Shown here: positions 1-7,134 of the stretch, piece by piece
Numbering within the stretch: position 1 is the first letter of the stretch
Layout of the letters: each line of letters opens with the position of its first letter
Assembly: GCF_000689255.1 (NCBI RefSeq)
Contig: NZ_HG964446.1
Span: 3,640,734 to 3,704,733 of the forward strand
Length of the DNA: 64,000 nt
Reading direction: 5' to 3'
DNA from: Mycobacterium triplex
Lineage (GTDB): Bacteria > Actinomycetota > Actinomycetes > Mycobacteriales > Mycobacteriaceae
Made by a program: the position numbers and the translations under genes
The notes under the pieces: model-generated
The model's input: only the letters and a program-made list of their open reading frames with translations
Told to the model about the DNA's origin: nothing
Databases searched by the model: none

Positions 1-752
1 TGGAACGCGTGGATGATCGAGATCACGACGACAAACGACACCGCACCGCGGATCAGCGGCACCGTGATCGACCAGAACTGCCGTATCTCCCCCGCGCCGT
101 CGATTTTGGCTGCCTCGTAGACGGTTTGCGGCACTCCTTGCATCGCCGCCAGCAGGATGATGGTCGCGAACGGCACACTGCGCCACACCGAGAGCATGCA
201 CAGCGAGGCCATCGCCCAGTTCGGGTCGACCAGCCACGGCACCGGACCCAGGCCCACCCAGCCGAGCATGATGTTGAGCAACCCGTTGTCGGTGTTGAAG
301 ACGAACTGCCAGACGACCGCCAGCACCACCGACGATATCGCCAGGGGCATGAAGACGATGGTGCGAACAACGGCTATGCCCTTGGCTTTCCGGTTCAGCA
401 CGGCCGCGACGACGAGACTTATGGCGACGGTGGGTATCACCGTTCCGAGGGTGAACACGATGGTGTTGCGGATCGCGATCAAGAACAACGGGTCGGTTGT
501 GAAAAGGTCCGCGAAGTTCGCCCACCCCACGAACTTTGGTGGCGTGAACACGTCCCACTGCTGAAAGCTCATGTACAGCGAGAATCCGAGCGGAAACAGC
601 ATGAACACTGCGACCGCGGCCAGGTTCGGCGCGACGAACAGGCGTCCGGCCCATGCGCGCCGCCGGGACGGATAGGGTCCCTGGGGACGGCGTTTCGCGG
701 GGGCCGAGGTGAGCACGGCTGATTTGTCCACCGTGGTCATGAGCTTTGTCAT
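1..752 (-). CDS. Sugar ABC transporter permease, MalF/UgpA type (Rv2040c-like), 3' end outside window
   Basis: Inner-membrane permease of a carbohydrate ABC importer. After a short cytoplasmic N-terminus, hydrophobic segments follow (AAVAVFMLFPLGFSLYMSF; an IVFTLGTVIPTVAISLVVAAVL stretch). The EAA loop that docks the ATPase is visible near the window edge (EAAKIDGAGEIRQFWSITVP). The ATG at 752 overlaps the stop of the upstream substrate-binding gene as ATGA, so the two are translationally coupled; a second in-frame ATG lies at 740. The C-terminus and presumably the second permease and ATPase lie to the left. Gene order matches Rv2041c-Rv2040c of M. tuberculosis. The family is clear; the sugar transported cannot be read from the sequence. 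Confidence 0.88.
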   Translation of the reverse strand, partial: MTKLMTTVDKSAVLTSAPAKRRPQGPYPSRRRAWAGRLFVAPNLAAVAVFMLFPLGFSLYMSFQQWDVFTPPKFVGWANFADLFTTDPLFLIAIRNTIVFTLGTVIPTVAISLVVAAVLNRKAKGIAVVRTIVFMPLAISSVVLAVVWQFVFNTDNGLLNIMLGWVGLGPVPWLVDPNWAMASLCMLSVWRSVPFATIILLAAMQGVPQTVYEAAKIDGAGEIRQFWSITVPLIRGAVSFVVVISIIHAF

Positions 753-2074
753 GGGCTTCGCAGCACCTCGTCAACTGCGACCGACAACTCGGTCAGCGAT
801 GTCGCGGGGCGCGCGCCACGCAAGACGGGTCCCAAGTTGCGATCCATCAGCGCAACCACCTTTTCCCACGCCGGGGTCACCGGCAAGCCTTCGGAATGCG
901 ACGGCCCGTCGGTGAGCACCGTGAGGTTGCGAATCCGCCGATGGGCCCTGGCGAATCCCTCCGAGGCCAGCACGGACCGCAACACCGGTACGAAGAGGCA
1001 GGATTCGGCGATGATCGCCTGGCCGATGGGACCGCAGGCGAACTTGACGAATTGCCAGGCCTGGTCCTTGTGTCGGCTGCTCGCCGAGATGGACAGTCCG
1101 GTGGTGCCGATGTTGGAGCGAGCGGGCTGCCCGCCGGGCAGCGACGGCCCCACCGGCAGCGGAGCGACATCGAAATCCAATTCCTCGGCACCGATAAAGG
1201 TCTGATATCGCCAGTGACCCCCCAGCGCGATCGCCGCCTTGCCCGCGGCGAACAGGTCGGGTGTCGACATCGACTGCACCTCGGACGCATTGGGTGCGAC
1301 CCTGTGCTTGTTCGACAGGTCGGCGTAAAACTGCACCGCCTCCATGAACGCCGGGTTGTCGAAATTGAAGTGGGTCGGATTGCGCCGCGGCGTCGCCCAC
1401 GGTACGCCATTGTTCATCGCGAACAATCCCGCCGAGTAGTACGAGACAAAAGTGTTGACGAAACCCCACTGCGTGACTCGCCCCGATCCGTCTCGTTTGG
1501 TCAACGCCTTGGCGGTGTCCAGGAATTCGGCGAAAGTCCACGGTTTGTCCCAGCCCGCCGGCGGGGGCGCCACACCCGCTTCCGCGAAGAGCCGCGTGTT
1601 GTAGAACAAGTAATTCCCGGACCACTGCTCCGGAAAGGCGGATTGCTCACCGTTGAACGCGAAGGTGTCATACAGCGGCGCGACGCTGTCCGCCTTCAAT
1701 TGGGCGGCGAAGTCTTGGTCGCGGGCCAAGTAGTCGTTCAGGTCCAGCAGCACTCCCCGCGCGGCCAACTCGGCATAGCTCAGCTCCCACGTCTGCAGCA
1801 CGTCGGGGCATTTGCCACCCGCGCAGAACGTGGACAACTGCTGCATCACGCCCGGCCCGGACCGCACCGCCCGAACCTTGATGTCGGGGTGGCGGCGCTG
1901 GAATTCGTCGACGACGCGCAGCCGGGCCGCGGCCTCGTCCGGGTTGGCGGCGAAGAAGAACGTCACCGCGTCGTCATCGGAAGCACAACCGCCGGCCCAC
2001 GGCGCCAGAGCCGCGGCGGTGAGCGCGCCGGCGCCCCGCATCAAGCTCCGCCGCCCGAACGGCTTATCGAGCAT
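749..2074 (-). CDS. Sugar-binding lipoprotein of ABC transporter (Rv2041c-like)
   Basis: Extracellular solute-binding protein, family 1 (441 aa). It would be anchored outside the membrane and deliver a carbohydrate to the permease encoded next. The N-terminus has a twin-arginine-like stretch (GRRSLMRG), a hydrophobic segment and a cysteine at LAPWAGGC, so a Tat-exported lipoprotein is plausible, though the lipobox is not ideal. The body shows typical family-1 features: DVLQTWELSYAELAARG, the YNTRLF segment and a conserved WRYQ region. ATG 2074 is chosen because the signal peptide starts there and GGGAG lies about 7 nt upstream. The start lies inside the 3' end of the sigma-factor gene (11-nt overlap). 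Confidence 0.9.
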   Translation of the reverse strand: MLDKPFGRRSLMRGAGALTAAALAPWAGGCASDDDAVTFFFAANPDEAAARLRVVDEFQRRHPDIKVRAVRSGPGVMQQLSTFCAGGKCPDVLQTWELSYAELAARGVLLDLNDYLARDQDFAAQLKADSVAPLYDTFAFNGEQSAFPEQWSGNYLFYNTRLFAEAGVAPPPAGWDKPWTFAEFLDTAKALTKRDGSGRVTQWGFVNTFVSYYSAGLFAMNNGVPWATPRRNPTHFNFDNPAFMEAVQFYADLSNKHRVAPNASEVQSMSTPDLFAAGKAAIALGGHWRYQTFIGAEELDFDVAPLPVGPSLPGGQPARSNIGTTGLSISASSRHKDQAWQFVKFACGPIGQAIIAESCLFVPVLRSVLASEGFARAHRRIRNLTVLTDGPSHSEGLPVTPAWEKVVALMDRNLGPVLRGARPATSLTELSVAVDEVLRSP

Positions 2075-3065
2075 CCTGCTCCCGTTCTCGCCCCGTCTCC
2101 GACGACCCCACCGGCCGTGTCCCATGTCCTTGGTACCTGATGGGTCTGGAATCTGCCTGAGGCAGCCACCCCGGTAACGCCAAAACCGCCCGGCGCAGCT
2201 CAGCCGCGTCGGCGCTGATGTCAATGGCGTGAATGCGGTTGTCGGCGCCGATACCGAGCCGCAGCAGGATCTGCGCGCGCCCGCGCGGCGCGATCACGAT
2301 GCCGGGAACGCCGTCGATCAGCAGCACGACGCCGGCCCGGGCGCGCCGGGCGAATCGACGTGTCTCCTCGGCGACCTCGCGGGCCCCACGCAACTCGGCC
2401 GCCACATCCTCGGGAACCAACGCGCGATCGACCCTGCGCACCACCTCGGGGGCCAGCAGCTCGAGCAACGCGGCGATATCACCGCCGCGCGAGGCCGCCA
2501 GGAACGCCTCCACGATCTCGAGGTGCCGGGCCGGCCGGCGAGGTCGGGCGGCCGACCCCCCGTGCAGTCGCGCCCGGGCCCGACTGGCCAGCTTCTTCGC
2601 CGCCGCCGGTGACCGGTCCAGCACCTCGCCGATCGTCTCGAAGGGCATGGCGAAAACATCGTGCAGGACGAACGCGACACGTTGCGCGGGTGAGAGGCGA
2701 TCAAGCACGACCAGCATCGCGCTGTCCACCGAGTCGGCCAGCAGTGCGTCCTCGTCCGCCGCGGCGGTGGTTGCCAGCCGGTCGAGTTCTGCCGCGTCGG
2801 CCAACGGTTGCTCGGCGCGGCGCTTGCGCGCCCGAAGCTGGTCGAACGCCTCGTGTGCGGTGATCGTCGTGAACCAACCCGTCAGGTTGGCGATCTCGCC
2901 GATGCCGTCCGCACGGCTGGCCTTCAGCCACGCGGACTGCACGGCGTCGTCGGCATCCGGGATCGAGCCGAGCAGCCGGAACGCCACGGCCCGCAAGTGC
3001 TGACGGTCGGCATCGAACCGCTGTGCCAGGTCGGCGAGGTCCACCAGATTTCCGGGTGCGTTCAT
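2064..3065 (-). CDS. ECF sigma factor with C-terminal SnoaL/NTF2-like domain (ECF41-like)
   Basis: RNA polymerase sigma factor, 333 aa. Region 2 is at about residues 12-80 (DADDAVQSAWLKA, then TGWFTTITAHEAFDQLRARKRR). Region 4 is at about 118-165 (LSPAQRVAFVLHDVF, then ETIGEVLDRSPAAAKKLASR). Residues 180-290 look like the SnoaL/NTF2-like extension that replaces a separate anti-sigma factor in ECF41-type sigmas. The canonical ECF41 signature near the end of that domain is not obvious. The gene is divergent from a DoxX-like gene and its 3' end overlaps the sugar-binding lipoprotein, so it may be co-transcribed with the transporter. Targets are unknown; the divergent DoxX-like gene is a natural candidate. 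Confidence 0.85.
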   Translation of the reverse strand: MNAPGNLVDLADLAQRFDADRQHLRAVAFRLLGSIPDADDAVQSAWLKASRADGIGEIANLTGWFTTITAHEAFDQLRARKRRAEQPLADAAELDRLATTAAADEDALLADSVDSAMLVVLDRLSPAQRVAFVLHDVFAMPFETIGEVLDRSPAAAKKLASRARARLHGGSAARPRRPARHLEIVEAFLAASRGGDIAALLELLAPEVVRRVDRALVPEDVAAELRGAREVAEETRRFARRARAGVVLLIDGVPGIVIAPRGRAQILLRLGIGADNRIHAIDISADAAELRRAVLALPGWLPQADSRPIRYQGHGTRPVGSSETGREREQDAR

Positions 3066-3240
3066 GGGTCACCTTTTCCGCGCGGGAGTCGTCAAGAAGA
3101 TGACCGCATCGATCGAACTCTCTGCACCAAAGGGACCAGCACCATGACCCTACCGATTGTGCGCCGCCGTGCGCGCAGCAGCCACGCGGCTCGCCGCTGC
3201 GGAAAGAGCTGCACCGCAACAGGAAAAGGAAGTGATTCGA

Positions 3241-3597
3241 ATGCACACCGCATCCCTGGTGGTCACCCTGATCACCGCGATCGTTACCGGTGGGATCGCC
3301 GTCGCCGACCTGATCCCCGCCAAATTCGTCCTGGCGAATTCGGCCGAGGTGGGGGTGCCTCGTTCGTGGCTACCGGCGCTGGGGCTGACGAAGCTGGCCG
3401 GGGCCGTCGGACTGGTTGCCGGGCTGGTGGGTCTGCCGGCGTTGGGTATCGCGGCCGCGGCCGGCCTGGTCCTCTTCTTCGTCGGTGCGGTGCTGACTCA
3501 CCTCAGGGCGCACGTCTTGTACAACATCGCCTTTCCCGGCGCGTATCTGTGCCTGTCAGCAGCGTCGCTGGCGCTGCTGGTGAGTGAGCGCCATTAG
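3241..3597 (+). CDS. DoxX-like integral membrane protein
   Basis: Small protein (118 aa) with four hydrophobic segments, of the DoxX-like (DoxX_2) type. Visible features are an N-terminal helix followed by VADLIPAKFVLANSAEV, LGLTKLAGAVGLVAGL, and a late THLRAHVLYNIAFPGAYL segment. ATG 3241 has GGAAG about 9 nt upstream. It is divergent from the ECF sigma gene, and in ECF41-type systems the sigma usually drives a neighbouring membrane or redox gene, so regulation by that sigma is a reasonable inference. The gene ends tail to tail with the following lipoprotein gene (stops overlap by 4 nt). Function is not established for this subfamily. Confidence 0.8.
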   Translation: MHTASLVVTLITAIVTGGIAVADLIPAKFVLANSAEVGVPRSWLPALGLTKLAGAVGLVAGLVGLPALGIAAAAGLVLFFVGAVLTHLRAHVLYNIAFPGAYLCLSAASLALLVSERH

Positions 3598-4166
3598 CCG
3601 GTCACGCGGCTCTTGACCGCGTCGTCCTGCTTCTTGGCCACCTCGAGCACGAAGTCCTGCGGAGCGGCGTCGTTGGGTCCGCTGGCGAACTGCAGGTCGA
3701 CGACGACCTTGCCCTCGGAAAACACGACGTAAGTCACCGATTTGGTGTTATCCGGCGACGGACCGACCACGATCGCCCCGTTGGACCCCACGTCGAGCGG
3801 CTGGGCAGTGCCCGTGACGTACTTACCCAGCCCGGCCTGCCTGTCCTTGGCGCCTTGGGCGGCCGCAGCCGGGTCGGTATAGACGATCAGCAGGTCATCG
3901 ATCGTGTGGGTCTTGGAGGTGTTGCTGAAGGTGACCTTTGCGCCGGCGACGCCGCCGGGGTTCTGTTGCGGCGGACCCAATGTGGTGTCGGCGCCGATGT
4001 CACTGGCCGAGATCAGCAAGTTGGTGTAGTCGGCCAGTGGCGCGGAACGCGCGGGCGGCGCACTCGATGACGGAGACGAGGACTTTTCGTCTTTGCCACA
4101 GGCGGTCGTGACGGTCAGCAACGCGGTGATCGCCAGCCCAACACCAACGGTTCGTATCACAGTCAT
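3594..4166 (-). CDS. Putative lipoprotein, unknown function
   Basis: 190-aa protein with a signal peptide and a cysteine at ITALLTVTTAC, then a Ser/Pro-rich linker (SSSPSSSAPPARSAP) typical of mycobacterial cell-envelope lipoproteins. The mature domain is hydrophilic and alternates short beta-like stretches (AKVTFSNTS, DDLLIVYTD, KVVVDLQF), resembling the small mycobacterial secreted lipoproteins of the Lpq/Lpp kind, but I do not recognise a specific one. ATG 4166 is chosen because the signal peptide begins there; an upstream extension would be Arg/Pro-rich noise. It is convergent with the DoxX-like gene and is the last gene of the minus-strand run from pncA. Confidence 0.75.
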   Translation of the reverse strand: MTVIRTVGVGLAITALLTVTTACGKDEKSSSPSSSAPPARSAPLADYTNLLISASDIGADTTLGPPQQNPGGVAGAKVTFSNTSKTHTIDDLLIVYTDPAAAAQGAKDRQAGLGKYVTGTAQPLDVGSNGAIVVGPSPDNTKSVTYVVFSEGKVVVDLQFASGPNDAAPQDFVLEVAKKQDDAVKSRVTG

Positions 4167-4239
4167 CCCTCGCCTCCGTTGCGTTACGGCTATTTCTACG
4201 GCACCCGTCACCTCCTCGGCAATGCATGCCTTCGGCCGG

Positions 4240-5040
4240 TCAGGCGGGAAAGTAACGGATCTGCTTGATCGCCTGGCCCCGCCACGCCACGTCGGCGAAC
4301 ATGATGCCGCGCCCGTGCGGTGAGTTGGACGAGACGGTGACGGCGGACCCCGCACCAATCGTCTTGTTCCAGGTCGCCCCGTTGAGTTCCGCCGCGAGTT
4401 CGGCGACGTCGAGCGGATCGTTGTCACCTAAAGTGATTGCGGCAGAAGGTGATAGCGCGTGAGCAGCAGCCGACGTGTCACCGCGCGAAACGGCGGCGAG
4501 GAATGTCTGCACGAGCCTTCGATGCCGCGCGCCCGCCCGGCGAAAGCCGCTCAGGAAGCCCGCGGTTCCCCGCAGCCCTTGGTTGCTCAGCAAATCTCGC
4601 GACAATGCCATGGCGGGTGATACGGCCGAGGATCCAGTCCGCAGAAACTGCAGCATCATCGCGGGCAGCTCCCAGTACGCCCGCAGCTGGGCAATCCGCC
4701 ACCCTCCGTTCGCTTCTCGAAGGTCGTAGCGCAGGAACGCGGGGATATACATCGTTACGGCCGCACCCATCGACACTTCGAGTTCGAGGTCGCGCAGCAC
4801 GACGGTGCCGAAGACGATGTCGAGATCGCGATGGAATTTGATGTCGCGCGGGCCGATGAAGGTGTCGTAGAAGTTCCCGATCCGCACCCGGCCCTGGTGC
4901 GCCCGCGCGCCGACCGGGTCTTCGATGCGGCCGTCGTCGGTGAACAGCCCCACCCATCCGGCGCGGTCGTGCGCGGCGGCCGCCTGTGGCGACCGCTCCA
5001 CCGCCGCCAACAGGGACTCTCGATCCAGTGGCACCACCAT
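4240..5040 (-). CDS. SnoaL-like protein, Rv2042c-type, downstream of pncA
   Basis: 266-aa soluble protein. The N-terminal half (residues 1-135) reads as a SnoaL/NTF2-like domain: ESLLAAVERSP, then DRAGWVGLFTDDGRIEDPVG, a typical alpha+beta cone start with the IEDP motif, and WRIAQLRAYWELP at the end. The C-terminal half may be a second NTF2-like repeat (FLAAVSRGDTSAAAHALSP). ATG 5040 shares its A with the pncA stop (TGATG), so translation is coupled to pncA. The pair pncA-Rv2042c is conserved in mycobacteria. No catalytic function is known or visible. Confidence 0.85.
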   Translation of the reverse strand: MVVPLDRESLLAAVERSPQAAAAHDRAGWVGLFTDDGRIEDPVGARAHQGRVRIGNFYDTFIGPRDIKFHRDLDIVFGTVVLRDLELEVSMGAAVTMYIPAFLRYDLREANGGWRIAQLRAYWELPAMMLQFLRTGSSAVSPAMALSRDLLSNQGLRGTAGFLSGFRRAGARHRRLVQTFLAAVSRGDTSAAAHALSPSAAITLGDNDPLDVAELAAELNGATWNKTIGAGSAVTVSSNSPHGRGIMFADVAWRGQAIKQIRYFPA

Positions 5041-5600
5041 CAGGAATCCTCGACCAATTCGACTCCGGCACATCGCATCTCGGCCAGAGCTTGCGCGGCG
5101 GAACTCCGGTCCACCGCCGCGGTGAGGTCCACCAGCACCCGGGTACTCAGGCCGTTGCGTGCCGCGTCCTCGGCCGTCCGCTTGACGCAGTGGTCGGTGG
5201 CGATGCCGACGACGTCGACCTCGTCGACGCCCCGGCGCCGCAACCACTCGAGCAATGCGGTCCCGTTCTCGTCCGCGCCCTCGAAGCCGCTGTAGGCCGC
5301 GGCGTGCTCACCCTTACGGAACACCGCCTCGATCGGCCGGGTGTCGAGGTCGGGACGAAATTCCACTCCGGCGGTTCCGGCGACGCAGTGCGGCGGCCAC
5401 GACGACGAATAGTCCGGATGGTCGGAGAAATGGTCGCCCGGGTCGATGTGGAAGTCTTTGGTCGCCACGACGTGGTGGTAGCCGGGCTGGCGGGCCAGAT
5501 AGTCGTTGATCGCCCCGGCGACCTCGGCGCCGCCGGGGACGGGCAGCGAGCCGCCCGCGCAAAAGTCGTTTTGCACGTCGACGATGATCAACGCTCGCAC
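5040..5600 (-). CDS. pncA: Nicotinamidase/pyrazinamidase PncA
   Basis: Hydrolyses nicotinamide to nicotinic acid in NAD salvage; the same activity converts the drug pyrazinamide to pyrazinoic acid. With the GTG start at 5600 the protein is 186 aa, the same as M. tuberculosis PncA, and key residues fall at the same numbers: catalytic triad D8, K96, C138 and metal ligands D49, H51, H57, H71. H57, which is Asp in M. bovis, is intact here. An ATG at 5612 is the alternative start (four extra residues). The gene is coupled to the Rv2042c-like gene by TGATG. Confidence 0.96.
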   Translation of the reverse strand: MRALIIVDVQNDFCAGGSLPVPGGAEVAGAINDYLARQPGYHHVVATKDFHIDPGDHFSDHPDYSSSWPPHCVAGTAGVEFRPDLDTRPIEAVFRKGEHAAAYSGFEGADENGTALLEWLRRRGVDEVDVVGIATDHCVKRTAEDAARNGLSTRVLVDLTAAVDRSSAAQALAEMRCAGVELVEDS

Positions 5601-5676
5601 GCGCTCCACCATATCCGTCAGCTGCGGTGATGAGCGGGTCGGTTTGTTTGCCGATGCGCCGGGTAACCCCCCTGCC

Positions 5677-6630
5677 ATGGTGATCCGCAGAATCGCACGT
5701 CCGCTGTTGTCGGTTGCCTTTATCGGCCAAGGAGTTGAATCCCTGCTCAATCCCAAGGCAGCTGCCGAAGCCGCAGCGCCCGCGGTGGACGGTCTGCAGG
5801 CGTTGCCGGATCAGGTGGCCCGCAAGGTGCCGACCGACCCTCAAACGTTCGCCCAGATAACCGCCGGTGTTCAGATCGGGGGTGGGCTGCTGCTCGCCAC
5901 CGGAAAAATGCCGCGTGTCGCCTCGGCCGTGCTGGCGCTGACGGTGCTGCCGGCCAACTTCGGCAGCTACTCCTTCTGGAACGAGACCGACCCGGAACGC
6001 AAAGCCGAGCGTCGTCGCGAGTTCCTGAAAGACCTGAGCCTGGTCGGCGGCTTGATGATCGCGTCCGCCGATACCGCGGGCAAACCGTCGCTGGGATGGC
6101 GCGGCCGCAAGGCAGCCGAGCGTCTCTCCGACCGGGTGTCCTCGGCATTGCCCGGATCCGACGACACGTTGTTCGACGCCGACTTCGGCGAGCTCGGCGA
6201 ACGAATCGCCCACGGACTGCACGTGGGCGCCGAACGCGGCCGTGAACTGGCCAGCACCGCCGCCGAGCGAGGTGCGCCGTATGCCGAGGCCGCCCTCGAC
6301 CGGGGTCGCGAACTGGCCAGCACCGCCGCCGAACGGGGCGCGCCATTGGCACAAAAGGCCCGCAAGCGCGGTGAGAAACTGGCCGACGAGCTGGCCGAGA
6401 GGGCCGAAAAGGCGCGCAAGCGCAGCGAAAAGCTGGCGGACGAGGCGGCCGAGAAAGCCGGGCCGCTGGCCAAGAAGGCGCGCAAGCGTGGCGAGGAGTT
6501 GGCCAGCACGGCCCGGGAACGCGGCGAGGAGCTCGCCGAAACCGCACGCACGCACGGCAGCCAATGGGCCGACACCGCGCGCGAACGCGTTGGCGCGCCG
6601 CCCAAGAAGCGCCGCAAGCGCCCGTGGTAA
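5677..6630 (+). CDS. DoxX-family membrane protein with long amphipathic repeat tail
   Basis: 317 aa. Residues 1-130 form a DoxX domain: RIARPLLSVAFIGQGVESL, then QIGGGLLLATGKMPRVASAVLALTVLP and FWNETDPERKAERRREFLKDLSLVGGL. From about residue 185 to 300 the chain is a degenerate Lys/Arg/Glu/Ala repeat of about 22 residues (RGRELASTAAERGAP at least twice, then RGEKLADE, RSEKLADE, RGEELAST). It ends in a strongly basic PPKKRRKRPW tail. The repeat should form long amphipathic or coiled helices, somewhat like HBHA or apolipoprotein-type segments. Divergent from pncA and convergent with gluconokinase (4-nt gap). The tail function is unknown; membrane, wall or nucleic-acid contact are possibilities. 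Confidence 0.82.
   Translation: MVIRRIARPLLSVAFIGQGVESLLNPKAAAEAAAPAVDGLQALPDQVARKVPTDPQTFAQITAGVQIGGGLLLATGKMPRVASAVLALTVLPANFGSYSFWNETDPERKAERRREFLKDLSLVGGLMIASADTAGKPSLGWRGRKAAERLSDRVSSALPGSDDTLFDADFGELGERIAHGLHVGAERGRELASTAAERGAPYAEAALDRGRELASTAAERGAPLAQKARKRGEKLADELAERAEKARKRSEKLADEAAEKAGPLAKKARKRGEELASTARERGEELAETARTHGSQWADTARERVGAPPKKRRKRPW
6235..6366 (+). repeat. Tandem repeat of about 66 bp encoding helical repeats
   Basis: Two adjacent 66-bp units (about 6235-6300 and 6301-6366) within the DoxX-like gene, both containing GAACTGGCCAGCACCGCCGC. Shorter diverged copies continue to about 6560. They encode the 22-residue Lys/Arg/Glu/Ala units. Confidence 0.7.
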
Positions 6631-6634
6631 TCGC

Positions 6635-7129
6635 CTAGCCCGACAGGAAGGTGTCGACGATGGCGTCGACACCTTGGTCGATGTCGACGGTGACACCGGA
6701 TTCGTCGGCGCCCAGCGGTTCCAGTGCGTCGAATTGCGACCGCAGCAATGCGGCCGGCATGAAATGGTCGGACCTGGCCGCCAACCGCGCGCCGATCAGC
6801 TCCGGTGAGCCGCGCAGATACAAGAACTCGACGCGCGGACAGTGAGCACGCAACTGGTCGCGGTAGGCGCGTTTGAGCGCCGAGCAACTCGCCACCCCGC
6901 CTTCGCGGTGATCGGCCAGCCACTCCCCGACCCTGTCGAGCCACGGATGGCGATCGTCGTCGTCCAGCGGTTGCCCGGCAGCCATCTTGGCAACGTTGGC
7001 CGGCGGATGCAGACTGTCGGCGTCGACGAACGGTACCCGCAAACGTTGTGCGAGTGCGGAACCCACTGTCGACTTGCCCGATCCGGAGACACCCATCACC
7101 ACAACGGGTGACGCGCCTGCGGTCGGCAC
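6635..7129 (-). CDS. Gluconokinase
   Basis: Phosphorylates D-gluconate to 6-phosphogluconate, feeding the pentose phosphate pathway. The 164-aa length and order fit the bacterial GntK/IdnK family: Walker A GVSGSGKST near the N-terminus, FVDADSLHPPANVAKMAAG (substrate-binding HP..N..KM motif), a DDRHPWL motif, CSALKRAYRDQLR, then HFMPAALLRSQFDALEPL. The GTG at 7129 starts 5 nt after the upstream stop and adds a short leader; an ATG at 7096 (MGVSGSGK) would leave no leader. It lies directly downstream of the phosphotransferase/CrtC-like gene on the same strand. Confidence 0.93.
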   Translation of the reverse strand: MPTAGASPVVVMGVSGSGKSTVGSALAQRLRVPFVDADSLHPPANVAKMAAGQPLDDDDRHPWLDRVGEWLADHREGGVASCSALKRAYRDQLRAHCPRVEFLYLRGSPELIGARLAARSDHFMPAALLRSQFDALEPLGADESGVTVDIDQGVDAIVDTFLSG

Positions 7130-7134
7130 CGCGC

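Noticed and set aside
746..2140. Plus-strand frame opposite the sugar-binding lipoprotein
   Set aside because: Shadow; the minus-strand protein has a signal peptide and family motifs.
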